DNA of 64,000 nucleotides from contig NZ_JAKRYL010000007.1 of the NCBI RefSeq assembly GCF_023555415.1, positions 1 through 64,000 on the forward strand, read 5' to 3'. Positions 17,244 through 25,804 of the stretch are shown here, piece after piece (the stretch's first letter is position 1; the number at the start of each line of letters is the position of its first letter). A program made the translations under genes and the position numbers. A model generated the notes under the pieces. That model did not search any database. It was not told where the DNA came from and was given only the letters and a program-made list of their open reading frames with translations. Origin of the DNA: Halalkalibacter alkaliphilus (GTDB lineage Bacteria > Bacillota > Bacilli > Bacillales > Bacillaceae_D).

Positions 17244-18860
17244 TTACATTTTCACTGTCCGGTCAGATTTATCATCCGACATCGACCTCCAGCCTTCAAT
17301 TGCAAGAAAGACACATAAGATAAATAAGACAAAGGCTGAGAAGAACAAGAAATAATTACTTGCCATAAAATTGTTATACATCAATACGCCAAGAGCTGAA
17401 ATCGTAACGATAAACATAAATACCATCGGGATAACAACGTAAAATGTTCTGGCACCTGTTTTCTTCAACCACACAACTACAGCTAGCAAGGCAAGAGCAC
17501 CGAGCATTTGATTCGCGGAACCAAATAATGGCCAAATTTGTTCCCACGTACCAGTTAATGCTAGTGCTGCCGCACCTATTAATCCGGTAGTTGTTGCAAC
17601 ATGGGAGTTTTGGAACATTTTCGGTGCACGATTTTCAGTGATCTCTTGGACTGCATATCTCATCAAACGAGTTGCAGAATCCAGTGTAGTTAATAAGAAG
17701 GCAGAAGCCGTTAAAGCGGCAAAAGTCACAGCTGTTGCTTCTGAAATGCCCCAGTATGACATAAAATAGCCAATCCCAGCTGCAAATGTTCCAATTGGAC
17801 CACCAAGTGCATCTAATCTTGCAGCAAAGTCTGCTTGTGTTAAATACGCTACGGAACCGATCGTAATAATCGCCATAAATGCCTCGAGTAACATCGCTCC
17901 ATAGGCGATAAACTTTCCATTCTTTTCATTATCTAATTGCTTTGCTGTCGTACCCGATGAAACAAGTGAGTGAAAGCCGGAAATTGCTCCACATGCAATG
18001 GTAATAAAAAGAATTGGGAATAAAAAGCCCATAGTTTCATGTCTAAAACCTGTGTAAGCAGGCAGCTGCATCGTCGGTGAAGCAATTAGTATCCCAATTA
18101 CCGCGCCTATAATTAGCCCATATAACAGAAACGCATTCAAATAGTCTCGCGGTTGAAGCAAAAGCCAAACTGGCAAGACAGACGCAACATATGCATACCC
18201 AAGAAGTATTAAAGACCAAGTTGGTGCACTTAAATGTATCGGGAATTGAATTCCAACCCAAATAGATATAAGCATTGCAGCAACACCTAATATACTTGCC
18301 ACAACTAGGTTCATTCGTAATTGGTTGACTAAAAATCCAAATATAATAGCAACGCCTAAAAATAAGATCGATGCTGTAGCAGCTTCAGGAACTGCAACAA
18401 ATGTATTCGCAACCAAAATCATGAATACACCAACAATTAAAATAAGTGTAGCAATGGAAAAAGATAAGAATAAGATCTGACCTCGCCCACCCATATACTC
18501 CTTGATAACGCTTCCAATAGATTGAGCTTTATGGCGAATTGATGCTTGTAAAGAGGTGTAATCGTGCACTCCTCCTACAAAAATACTTCCTACTATAATC
18601 CAAATAACCGCTGGCAACCAGCCAAATACAACTGCAGCAATCGGCCCTGTAATCGGTCCTCCACCCGCAATTGTAGCAAAGTGATGTCCTAATAAGACCG
18701 GTTTTTTAGCAGGAACGTATTCAACCCCATCATTGACCTCAACAGCTGGCGTCGTTCTGTTTGGATCCACTTTTAATTCTTTTTCAAGAAACCTTCCGTA
18801 AATCCGGTAAGCTAATAAAAGGATCACTCCACAGATCATCATCAATGTTATAAAGTTCAT
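17244..18860 (-). CDS. cstA: CstA-family carbon-starvation transporter
   Basis: A 538-residue membrane protein with about sixteen hydrophobic spans. The CstA family is clear from the N-terminal HHFATIAGGGPITGPI (near residues 59-74) and GGVHDYTSLQASIRHKA near 96-112. Members take up peptides or pyruvate during carbon limitation. This is the short form, since E. coli CstA has about 700 residues. Its ATG overlaps the stop of the preceding 176-residue gene by 4 bases, so the two are translationally coupled. GAAGGGGG lies upstream. Confidence 0.9.
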   Translation of the reverse strand: MNFITLMMICGVILLLAYRIYGRFLEKELKVDPNRTTPAVEVNDGVEYVPAKKPVLLGHHFATIAGGGPITGPIAAVVFGWLPAVIWIIVGSIFVGGVHDYTSLQASIRHKAQSIGSVIKEYMGGRGQILFLSFSIATLILIVGVFMILVANTFVAVPEAATASILFLGVAIIFGFLVNQLRMNLVVASILGVAAMLISIWVGIQFPIHLSAPTWSLILLGYAYVASVLPVWLLLQPRDYLNAFLLYGLIIGAVIGILIASPTMQLPAYTGFRHETMGFLFPILFITIACGAISGFHSLVSSGTTAKQLDNEKNGKFIAYGAMLLEAFMAIITIGSVAYLTQADFAARLDALGGPIGTFAAGIGYFMSYWGISEATAVTFAALTASAFLLTTLDSATRLMRYAVQEITENRAPKMFQNSHVATTTGLIGAAALALTGTWEQIWPLFGSANQMLGALALLAVVVWLKKTGARTFYVVIPMVFMFIVTISALGVLMYNNFMASNYFLFFSAFVLFILCVFLAIEGWRSMSDDKSDRTVKM

Positions 18861-19387
18861 AATGTAACATCCCCCTTCATTAGAGCTTCTTCAAACGCTT
18901 TAACAAACTCTTTTCCCTTTCTATTTACATACACACGTTTATCTTTTAAGCTAACAATCGCAAGATACCGGTCAGCCCATCCATGCCAACCAAACTTTAA
19001 AAATTGGAGCTTTCTAGCTCTTTGTACATAATTTTGCAATTGTTTTTCAATGGATTCATTTGTTACGATCACACCAATAAAGTAAGTAGACATATGCTCT
19101 TGTTTTTCAGGGACAAACGACGGGATATGAGAATCTAAAACTTTAGCAAACTGATGGAGTTTTTCCTTTGAGAGGTTGTCTTCTTGCTTTACAAACGCAT
19201 ACTGCTGTGTTTCAACACTCCATACTTTTACTGATTTAGACATTAAATATTTTTCATCCCGTCTCTGAAACTCTGCATAGAAATTCAAAGGTATGTCGCC
19301 AATGGTCTCATCTCGATATACATTGAACTGAACGGTATATTTATTAGCCATTTGATTAATGAATCTCTCTACTTGTGTTTCAGTCAT
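18857..19387 (-). CDS. Conserved-looking protein coupled to cstA
   Basis: A 176-residue soluble protein with no recognised domain or membrane span. It is rich in aromatic and charged residues, with a conserved-looking C-terminal block (WHGWADRYLAIV, VYVNRKGKEFV). I choose the ATG at 19387 because AAGGTG lies 6 bases before it; the frame is open nine codons further. The 4-base overlap with cstA implies co-expression and perhaps a partner or regulatory role for the transporter, but this is inference only. Confidence 0.65.
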   Translation of the reverse strand: MTETQVERFINQMANKYTVQFNVYRDETIGDIPLNFYAEFQRRDEKYLMSKSVKVWSVETQQYAFVKQEDNLSKEKLHQFAKVLDSHIPSFVPEKQEHMSTYFIGVIVTNESIEKQLQNYVQRARKLQFLKFGWHGWADRYLAIVSLKDKRVYVNRKGKEFVKAFEEALMKGDVTL

Positions 19388-19616
19388 GTACATCACCTTG
19401 CTTTCCTCATACATGGTCTAAATCTCAATTTCTTCATTTATGTTCAAGTAGTTATGATCCTTTCATTCGCACCCCTCCTTAATCAACCATATTCTTTTGT
19501 CAAGTTTTTTAGTAGAAATATTCACATAATTCTATAAACTATTTTAATTATAACTAAATGGTAAAATTATACAAGGGGGTTGCCTTAGTATTTATACAAA
19601 TGCGAACAATAGAAAA

Positions 19617-19658
19617 CAGGGCACGGAAAAGGTTGGCTTTTACCTTTTCCGTGCCCTG
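19617..19658. repeat. Long hairpin, copy 1
   Basis: A perfect 17-base inverted repeat (CAGGGCACGGAAAAGGT with ACCTTTTCCGTGCCCTG) around an 8-base loop tggctttt. No T run follows on either strand, so it is not a standard terminator. A near-identical hairpin lies at 27975-28015. It sits 230 bases upstream of the cstA operon start. Confidence 0.8.
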
Positions 19659-19687
19659 GTCTAAGACAGATTTTTATCTTTTTCTTT

Positions 19688-19921
19688 GGCTGATTTCGCA
19701 TACTTTGTTATTTTTATTATGGCTTACGTGTCCTCCACATGTTCGTTCCATTACGCTCCAGTCACTCGCTTTCCGCGGGGAGGTGCCGAGCCTCCTCGGC
19801 TGCGCCTGTGGGGTCTCGCCCCTACCTCTGCATCCCGCAGGAGTCGAGTGACTTCCGCTCCATTTCACTACAAGGAAAAACTATTTCATAGTAACACTCT
19901 TTATTAAAACAGCCTTTTCTT
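19688..19921. repeat. Dispersed intergenic repeat, copy B (full form)
   Basis: About 234 bases, the longer copy of the element at 14109-14287. It has a GC-rich core (about 19755-19850) with CGCTTTCCGCGGGGAGG, GCCGAGCCTCCTCGGC and a late CCCGCAGGAGTCGAGTGAC, able to form nested hairpins, flanked by AT-rich ends. It abuts the 3' end of the fructokinase gene. The ORFs across it on both strands are composition artefacts. Confidence 0.8.
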
Positions 19922-19924
19922 TAA

Positions 19925-20872
19925 TTACATTTTCTTCAAATATTCATTTACTTCATCCATTGTAGGCAATGCGGTCATAGCACCACGTGTTGACGCAGCC
20001 AATGCCCCTGAAACAGATGCAAACGTCAATATTTCCTTCCAACGGTCAGTTGAAATCTGATTAATATTTGTATGTTCTTCACTCAAATTATAAAGAACTC
20101 CCGAAACAAACGCATCACCTGCACCAGTCGTATCCACTGTCTCTACTTTCATAGCCGGAACATGAATCGTCTCTCCATTTACATGAAGGTAGCTTCCACC
20201 TGCACCAAATGTGACAACTAGGGCAGGAATATGGTAGGTTGATAACTTCGCAATTCCTTTTTCAAGCTCTTTTTCTTCTGTTAAGAACTCCAGCTCTTCT
20301 TCAGATATCTTAACTACATCGGCTTCACCTAACATTGATAGAATCGTTTCTCTTGCTTGCTCAGCTGAAGGCCATAAGCTAAGTCGTAAATTAGGATCAT
20401 AGGAGATAATTAGACCGCTTTCTTTTGCCCTTTTTACGGCTTCTATAGTCGCTGTTTTACTTGGTTCACTAATCATTGAAATTGAACCGAAGTGCAACAC
20501 TCTATTATTAGTAAATAACGAATCGTTTAAGTCATTCGTCCTTAAAAAGCGGTCGGCACTTGGATCAATATAGAAGCTAAAATTACGTTCTCCTGTCTTA
20601 TCCAATGTCACGAAAACAACACCCGTTCGCGCTTCATCCGTTAAAGTCATATGAGTAATATCAACTCCATGATGCTCTAACGTCTCTTGCATAAAATGAC
20701 CTAGTACATCGTTTCCAACTTTCCCCAGAAAGCTTGACTTGGCTCCAAGTTTCGATACAGCTACAGCTACATTCGCAGGTGCCCCACCTGGACTTTTTTG
20801 ATATGATGTATTTTCTTGATCAAGAGGAATAAAATCAATTAACGCTTCACCTAAACAGATAATTCCTTTCAT
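19925..20872 (-). CDS. PfkB-family fructokinase
   Basis: A 315-residue ribokinase-like sugar kinase. Both PfkB signatures are visible: GGAPANVAVAVSKLGA near residues 29-44 and the catalytic DTTGAGDAFVSG near 245-256 (Asp base, anion hole GAGD). The overall pattern is closest to ScrK-type fructokinases, which phosphorylate the fructose released from sucrose-6-phosphate. Its ATG overlaps the stop of the antiterminator gene by one base (TAATG), so it is the third gene of the RAT-controlled operon. No sucrose hydrolase or permease is adjacent, so the sugar is inferred. Confidence 0.85.
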   Translation of the reverse strand: MKGIICLGEALIDFIPLDQENTSYQKSPGGAPANVAVAVSKLGAKSSFLGKVGNDVLGHFMQETLEHHGVDITHMTLTDEARTGVVFVTLDKTGERNFSFYIDPSADRFLRTNDLNDSLFTNNRVLHFGSISMISEPSKTATIEAVKRAKESGLIISYDPNLRLSLWPSAEQARETILSMLGEADVVKISEEELEFLTEEKELEKGIAKLSTYHIPALVVTFGAGGSYLHVNGETIHVPAMKVETVDTTGAGDAFVSGVLYNLSEEHTNINQISTDRWKEILTFASVSGALAASTRGAMTALPTMDEVNEYLKKM

Positions 20873-21720
20873 TATGACACCTCATCACCTTTATTACGTT
20901 CAATTCGTTGAATGTGTAATGTTAAATAGACAAGTTCGGAAGGAGGAAGATCGTACTGATGTGTTTCGGCTAAATAACGCCCGATCTCTGTTGCCATATG
21001 ATAGGCTGATCTATGCTTTTCTTTGACTAATTTGTGCATATCTTGATCCACATCGTCAAAAGGCTGTCCTTCAGCTACTCGTCTGAGTGCAAAGTTTAAA
21101 TGGGTTAATAAGCGTTGATATGAAATTGAATCTTCAGCTACCTTCACGTTAAGCTTTTGTTCAATTTTTTCTATTAGTTCATTCAAGATAACGGTTGTGT
21201 TCATGGTCTCATCCATTGTAAGAGCATTCATTTTAGCAGTATGCAGATGCAGGGCAATATGGCCTGCTTCGTCCTCAGGCAAGCGAATATTAAGTCTTTG
21301 CTCAATCAGCTCAAGAGCCCAAAGACCAACCTCATATTCAGCTGAATATAGAACACGAATTTCATTTAACAGCTTATTTTTTAATTGAAACCCTTGTTTT
21401 ATCCGTTCAATGGCGAATGATAGGTGGTCAGTTAACGCAACGTGGACATGTTCATTTAATTTGGTTTTTAATGCTTTTTCCGCATAGGTAATGATTTCTT
21501 CTGCAATTGCTATATGCACTTCCGGTAATTGGTCAATAATTTGAGTGAACTTTTCATATTCATTCTTGTCCTTCATGACAAAAACCTTCTCAATCTTATC
21601 AGTACTTATAATATCATTTTTACTTTTGCCAAAAGCAATACCTGCACCCATGACAATGATTTCTTCTTCTCCTTCTTTCACCACGACAACATTGTTATTT
21701 AGCACTCTGTTAATCCTCAT
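20872..21720 (-). CDS. BglG/LicT-family transcription antiterminator
   Basis: A 282-residue RNA-binding regulator. The CAT RNA-binding domain occupies residues 1-57 (MRINRVLNNNVVVVKEG, GAGIAFGKSKND). PRD1 (about 70-170) and PRD2 (about 175-280) carry the phosphorylatable His residues seen in EHVHVALTDHL, GHIALHLHTA, THLNFAL and LTLHIQRIE. Such proteins bind an RAT hairpin and block an overlapping terminator when their sugar is present. A matching RAT lies about 600 bases upstream, before the IIA gene, so the operon probably controls itself. Confidence 0.92.
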   Translation of the reverse strand: MRINRVLNNNVVVVKEGEEEIIVMGAGIAFGKSKNDIISTDKIEKVFVMKDKNEYEKFTQIIDQLPEVHIAIAEEIITYAEKALKTKLNEHVHVALTDHLSFAIERIKQGFQLKNKLLNEIRVLYSAEYEVGLWALELIEQRLNIRLPEDEAGHIALHLHTAKMNALTMDETMNTTVILNELIEKIEQKLNVKVAEDSISYQRLLTHLNFALRRVAEGQPFDDVDQDMHKLVKEKHRSAYHMATEIGRYLAETHQYDLPPSELVYLTLHIQRIERNKGDEVS

Positions 21721-21742
21721 TTGTACGAACTCCCCACACTGG

Positions 21743-22255
21743 TTACAGTTTCAACGTTAAAAGAGGCGTCTCTCCTGCCACTGTTTCTGCTGCTGCTTCT
21801 TTCTCTAAGCTCGCAACTGCTTCCATATTTGTAATGACAATCGGAGTAATGGTACTTGTTGCTTTTTCATTAATTAAGTCTAAGTCAAACTCTACCAATG
21901 TATCACCAACATTAACCTTATCTCCTTCTTTCACATAAGCAGTAAATCCTTCTCCTTTCATATTAACGGTTTCCAAACCAATATGTAATAGAAGTTCAAT
22001 TCCACCTTTTGTCTTTAATCCAATCGCATGTTTCGTTGGAAATACCTGCACGATCTCACCTGATACTGGGGCAACCGCCTTGCCTTCTGTTGGTTCAATA
22101 GCAACACCGTCACCCATCATTTTTTGAGCAAACATAGGGTCTGGCACTTCTTCAATATTAACTAGTTTCCCTGTAATTGGAGATACAACGACCTCTTGTT
22201 GCGGTTGAACTGGCTCTGCTTCTTTTTTTCCAAGACCAAATAATTTCTTTAGCAT
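21743..22255 (-). CDS. PTS glucose-type IIA component
   Basis: A 170-residue IIA(Glc)-type phosphocarrier: conserved VSPITGKLVNIEEVPDPMFAQ at the start of the domain, the first active His in FPTKHAIGLKT and the phosphorylated His in LLLHIGLETVNM (about residue 92). It would pass phosphate from HPr to a IIB domain located elsewhere. First gene of the operon, directly after the RAT/terminator leader, with AAAGGAG 7 bases upstream. It is unusual in that no IIBC permease is encoded in the cluster. Confidence 0.92.
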   Translation of the reverse strand: MLKKLFGLGKKEAEPVQPQQEVVVSPITGKLVNIEEVPDPMFAQKMMGDGVAIEPTEGKAVAPVSGEIVQVFPTKHAIGLKTKGGIELLLHIGLETVNMKGEGFTAYVKEGDKVNVGDTLVEFDLDLINEKATSTITPIVITNMEAVASLEKEAAAETVAGETPLLTLKL

Positions 22256-22284
22256 TTTTCATTCTCCTTTTCATTAGCAATCAT

Positions 22285-22343
22285 AAAAAAAGACTTAAAA
22301 AACATAGAGATACCTAAAGCACCCCTATAACTTTTTAAGTCTT
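22285..22343 (-). terminator. Conditional terminator of the IIA operon leader
   Basis: On the minus strand AAGACTTAAAAAG (22331-22343) pairs with the mirrored arm TTTTTTAAGTCTT (22290-22302), followed by a T run (22285-22291). The 5' arm overlaps the end of the RAT, so binding of the antiterminator protein to the RAT excludes this stem. Confidence 0.88.
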
Positions 22344-22367
22344 GCCTGATCAAATCAGTAACAATCT
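22337..22367 (-). promoter_or_regulatory. RAT (ribonucleic antiterminator) site
   Basis: The minus strand reads AGATTGTTACTG, ATTTGATC, AGGCAAGACTTAA, a close match to the sac/lic/bgl RAT pattern (GATTGTTACTG ... GCAGGCAAAACC). It is the expected target of the LicT-type protein encoded 600 bases downstream. Confidence 0.88.
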
Positions 22368-22388
22368 TGAATATTTTATTTCTAACCT

Positions 22389-22417
22389 ATTTTATTATGG
22401 GTTCATACTGTTGTCAA
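22389..22417 (-). promoter_or_regulatory. Promoter of the IIA-antiterminator-fructokinase operon
   Basis: A perfect TTGACA (22412-22417), a 17-base spacer and TAAAAT (22389-22394) on the minus strand, ending about 20 bases before the RAT. Confidence 0.82.
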
Positions 22418-22576
22418 ACCAAAGACAATTATAGGAGGTACACATAATTTACCCTTAATTTCCCGTAACAAACATAGAAAAATGCAACTAAACTCCAGTT
22501 CTCTGGGCACATGCCTAAACTTCTTCTTTCGTCTTTTCATATGATGTTATGAACAGAAGGAAAGGAGATGACTAAT

Positions 22577-22663
22577 ATGAGTTACAGGTATCACGATGGC
22601 TTCACGCTAATTGTCGTTCTATTCATTTTACTTGTTATCGTTGGATGTGCTTGCGTTTACTAA
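22577..22663 (+). CDS. YjcZ-family sporulation peptide
   Basis: A 28-residue hydrophobic peptide: a short polar head (MSYRYHDGF) followed by one membrane span rich in V, I and L (LIVVLFILLVIVG) and a Cys-containing end. This pattern matches the many YjcZ-type peptides of Bacillus spore formers, which are usually made late in sporulation. GGAGATG stands about 9 bases before the ATG. A terminator follows the stop. The function is unknown; it is too short for routine gene finders. Confidence 0.75.
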   Translation: MSYRYHDGFTLIVVLFILLVIVGCACVY

Positions 22664-22678
22664 TTTCATAATAAAAAG

Positions 22679-22715
22679 AGGTGCCTTTTAACCAACCAAG
22701 AAAAAGGCACCTTTC
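22679..22715 (+). terminator. Terminator after the YjcZ-like gene
   Basis: The stem AGGTGCCTTTT / AAAAAGGCACCT with an 11-base loop, followed by TTCC; only a short T stretch, but the stem is strong and sits 15 bases after the stop. Confidence 0.7.
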
Positions 22716-22887
22716 CATTAACTCAAAATTAAGTATATAGTTCTATTTTTATCGACAAGAAAGCCGAAAATTCGTTTCAGGAAAAAAATGTATGTTAAAA
22801 ATCCCTACAATATAACTATCTAACACTTTGCAATTAGGGTAATATTACTTATAAGATGTAAAAAATAAATTGCAAAGGAAGATCGAA

Positions 22888-23037
22888 ATGCTAACGAAAT
22901 TAGAAGACAAGATTATTCTTGAAGCATATCAACAATCTGTAGAATTACAATTAGATGTAGAATTTATTTCTTTGCTAAAAGACGAGTTAGTAAGACGAGG
23001 TTTATTGGATAACTTACAATCAAACGTTTCCTCCTAA
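22888..23037 (+). CDS. sda: Sda checkpoint inhibitor of sporulation kinases
   Basis: A 49-residue protein with the two-helix Sda pattern: KLEDKIILEAYQQSVELQLD forms the first helix, and DVEFISLLKDELVRRGL forms the second with the family's FI.LL..E..RR spacing. In B. subtilis Sda binds KinA/KinB and blocks phosphotransfer when DNA replication is disturbed. AAAGGAAG lies about 9 bases upstream. No clear DnaA box was seen in the preceding 150 bases, unlike in B. subtilis. Assignment is by motif and size. Confidence 0.85.
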   Translation: MLTKLEDKIILEAYQQSVELQLDVEFISLLKDELVRRGLLDNLQSNVSS

Positions 23038-23071
23038 CTTTTCTATTTCTTAATTCAAATGAGGTGAATAT

Positions 23072-23236
23072 TTGTTTAATCATATTCTACGCTTCTTCAA
23101 TAGAAAATCGTGCTTTTTCTGTAAGACAACCATAGCATACATGAGAAAATATAAAAAGAGTTCGACTGAATCAATACATGTCTGTGAAAAATGTCTTGAA
23201 TATGCCGAACGCCGAGCCTATACAAGGCAATCTTAA
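23072..23236 (+). CDS. Small CxxC/CxxC peptide, possible zinc ribbon
   Basis: A 54-residue frame from TTG, with GAGGTGA 4 bases upstream. The first pair SCFFC and the second CEKC are 24 residues apart, enclosing a basic segment (YMRKYKKSS), the layout of a minimal zinc knuckle. It begins 34 bases after sda and shares its strand, so the two may be co-transcribed. I do not recognise a family. The coding-like composition and the paired cysteines support it; the TTG start weakens the call. Confidence 0.55.
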   Translation: MFNHILRFFNRKSCFFCKTTIAYMRKYKKSSTESIHVCEKCLEYAERRAYTRQS

Positions 23237-23453
23237 CCTCTTTATTCCATATTACTCAAATTCTCCTCCTTCAGTTCCCTTAATCTTTGCAGGTATTTTT
23301 ACCATTTATTTCTTCCCCTACAAATTTATTAATAAATTTAACGAACGAATTTTCTAAAAATAACCTTTTTATTCGTAATTTATAAAAAACCTCTTTCATT
23401 TTTTATTCATTTCATCTATACTTACCCGTATACACAAACAATCAAATAAAAAA

Positions 23454-23606
23454 CTCGTATAATATTGGGGATATGGCCCAAAAGTTTCTACCAGGCTGCC
23501 GTAAATGGCTTGACTACGAGTGCAGAGATATGTCGTTTTTCCTACGCAAAGAAGACGGATATCAAGGTCACTCGTTTATCAACAGATGCCTTGGTATCCG
23601 TTTTTT
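23454..23606 (+). promoter_or_regulatory. Guanine riboswitch with terminator
   Basis: The aptamer occupies 23454-23520: P1 arms CTCGTA and TACGAG, J1/2 TATAATATTGGGG, L2/L3 partners GATATGGCCC and CCGTAAATGGC, and the three-way core AAGTTTCTACC. The specificity base in the strand before P1 (TTGACTACGAG) is C, which reads guanine or hypoxanthine rather than adenine. The expression platform at 23554-23606 is a stem ACGGATATCAAGG / CCTTGGTATCCGT followed by TTTTTT, giving off-switch control of xpt and the permease. Confidence 0.95.
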
Positions 23607-23633
23607 ATTTGAATTTTTAGGGAGTTGAGTTAG

Positions 23634-24227
23634 ATGGAGCGATTAAAACAAGCGATTCGTGAAAGAGGAAATGTTCTTTCATCTGAAGTATTAAAAGTCG
23701 ATACATTTTTGAACCATCAAGTAGATGTTGAGTTAATGGGAGCTGTCGGTGAGGAATTTGCCCGTTTATTTAAAGATGATGGGGTTACAAAAGTTCTTAC
23801 AATCGAGTCATCAGGGATCGCGCCTAGTTTTATGGCCGCGACAAACCTTAATACACCACTTATTTTTGCACGTAAGAAAAAATCTCTTACTATGAATGAG
23901 AATGTGTATGTTAGCCAAGTTTACTCGTTTACAAAAAGAGAAACAAATGACATCACTGTATCAAAAGATTTCATTACTGCAGAGGACACAGTTTTAATTA
24001 TTGATGATTTCCTTGCAAACGGTCAAGCTGCATTAGGACTTATTGATATTGTCAACCAAGCTGGAGCAAAAGTTGCTGGGCTTGGGATTGTTATTGAAAA
24101 GTCTTTCCAAGATGGAAGGAAACGATTAGAAGAAGAAGGATATCGTATAGAATCATTAGCAAGAATTCATGAATTAGAAGCTGGGCGCGTTACATTTATA
24201 GATGAACTTGTAACAAACAACAACTAA
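23634..24227 (+). CDS. xpt: Xanthine phosphoribosyltransferase
   Basis: A 197-residue purine salvage enzyme turning xanthine (and guanine) plus PRPP into the nucleotide. It has the type I PRTase PRPP loop [13 protein letters not shown] near residues 122-134 and the XPT N-terminal pattern [16 protein letters not shown] with [11 protein letters not shown]. It sits directly behind a guanine riboswitch, as in B. subtilis, and 12 bases before a purine permease gene. GGGAG lies 9 bases before the ATG. Confidence 0.95.
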   Translation: MERLKQAIRERGNVLSSEVLKVDTFLNHQVDVELMGAVGEEFARLFKDDGVTKVLTIESSGIAPSFMAATNLNTPLIFARKKKSLTMNENVYVSQVYSFTKRETNDITVSKDFITAEDTVLIIDDFLANGQAALGLIDIVNQAGAKVAGLGIVIEKSFQDGRKRLEEEGYRIESLARIHELEAGRVTFIDELVTNNN

Positions 24228-24239
24228 GGGGCTGACACC

Positions 24240-25760
24240 ATGAGTACAAAAGTTATTCATTATCCGTTATATAAAAAAGAAGATACAGATGCATTCTTTG
24301 CTTTATTTCAAAACAACCTAGCTAACTTTGTTGTAATTGCAGTCACAATGCTAGGAATGGGATTTCCAGCTAGTATTGTTTTTGGTAAAGTTATCCCAGG
24401 TGCTGCTGTTGCTGTTATGGTTGGAAATTTGTATTATGCTTATATGGCAAAACGACTAGCTGAAAAAGAAGGTCGAACCGACGTTACGGCTCTATCTTAT
24501 GGTATTAGTACACCTGTTATGTTTGTTTTCTTATTTGGAGTTCTAGCACCAGCTAATGCATTAACTGGCGATCCTGAGCTTGCATGGAAAATTGGGGTTG
24601 CTGCCGCACTATTAAGTGGACTTGTTGAAGTTCTTGTCAGTTTCAGTGGAAACTGGGTTCGTGACCGTCTGCCACGGGCAGCTATGCTCGGAGCGATTGC
24701 TGGTGTTGCTTTAACCTTTGTTGCAGGTGAAATGCTTTTTAATACGTTCTCAATTCCTGTAGTTGGACTTGTTTCATTAGCTATTATTCTTGTTGGGATT
24801 GTTGCGAAAATTGCAATGCCGTTTAAAATCCCTGCGTCGTTGTTTGCAGTGTTAACTGGAACCATTTTAGCATTTGCTCTCGGTTATCAGTCTCCAACTC
24901 AAATTACAGATGGACTAGCTAATATTGGTTTCTATCCTATATTACCTACACTAGCTCCTTTTGAAGGTATGACATATTTATTCGGAGCCTTAATAGGAAT
25001 ATTAGCTGTTCTGATTCCTATTACCTTATATAATGCCATTGAAACGATGAACAATGTTGATGCAATGGCTGCTGCTGGTGACTCATATGATGTACGTAAA
25101 TGTCAAGCGGTAGACGGTGTTGGTACAATGATTGGATCCTTATTTGGAGGTTTGTTCCCGACTACTGTATATATTGCAACAGTAGGTTCAAAACAGATGG
25201 GCGCAGGTCGTGGATACAGTATATTAAATGCCATTGTATTTGGTATTGCAGCTATGACTGGAGTAATTGCAGCTTTCTCAGCTATCATTCCCCTTGCAGC
25301 TGTTGCTCCAATTCTAGTATTCGTTGGGATGTCTATGGTTGGTACAGCGTTTCTGTCAAATGACAAAAAGTATTATCCGGCTGTTGCTATTGCAATGTTA
25401 CCTTACCTTGCAAACTATGTCATGACCCGTTTTAATAATGCTGCAGGAGAAGTCGTAGCAGGAATTTCTACGGGAATTGTTCCACTCGGGCAAGGTGCGA
25501 TGTTTACCGCAATTTTACTTGGAGCAATGACTGTTGCAATAATTGATAAGAACTTTAAGCAAGCTATTATTTTCTCTTGCATTGCTGCATTCTTATCATT
25601 TATTGGTTTCATGCACGCACCTGCATTAGCATTTAACGCCGCTCCTGATTTTGCTATTGGTTATCTGTTAGTAGCTTTATTCTTTGGTTATGCTTCATTT
25701 AAACAAGGTTCTAAAAAGCAATTAACTTCTGCAAATGCTGTGACTAAAAAAATTGCTTAA
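24240..25760 (+). CDS. NCS2-like purine permease
   Basis: A 506-residue transporter with 12-14 spans. The family is suggested by the N-terminal half (NNLANFVVIAVTMLGMGFP), the DVTALSYGISTPV segment near residue 81, and a central NAIETMNNVDAMAAAGDSYD near 262-281. Its position behind xpt and the guanine riboswitch predicts xanthine or guanine uptake. It differs from the roughly 440-residue PbuX normally found after xpt in B. subtilis, so this looks like replacement by a more distant NCS2-type family. The start follows the xpt stop by 12 bases, with AAGGGG. Confidence 0.85.
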   Translation: MSTKVIHYPLYKKEDTDAFFALFQNNLANFVVIAVTMLGMGFPASIVFGKVIPGAAVAVMVGNLYYAYMAKRLAEKEGRTDVTALSYGISTPVMFVFLFGVLAPANALTGDPELAWKIGVAAALLSGLVEVLVSFSGNWVRDRLPRAAMLGAIAGVALTFVAGEMLFNTFSIPVVGLVSLAIILVGIVAKIAMPFKIPASLFAVLTGTILAFALGYQSPTQITDGLANIGFYPILPTLAPFEGMTYLFGALIGILAVLIPITLYNAIETMNNVDAMAAAGDSYDVRKCQAVDGVGTMIGSLFGGLFPTTVYIATVGSKQMGAGRGYSILNAIVFGIAAMTGVIAAFSAIIPLAAVAPILVFVGMSMVGTAFLSNDKKYYPAVAIAMLPYLANYVMTRFNNAAGEVVAGISTGIVPLGQGAMFTAILLGAMTVAIIDKNFKQAIIFSCIAAFLSFIGFMHAPALAFNAAPDFAIGYLLVALFFGYASFKQGSKKQLTSANAVTKKIA

Positions 25761-25804
25761 ATCAAAATAAAGATGGCAATGGCTCCGTTCGCTTCATTGC
25801 TTTT

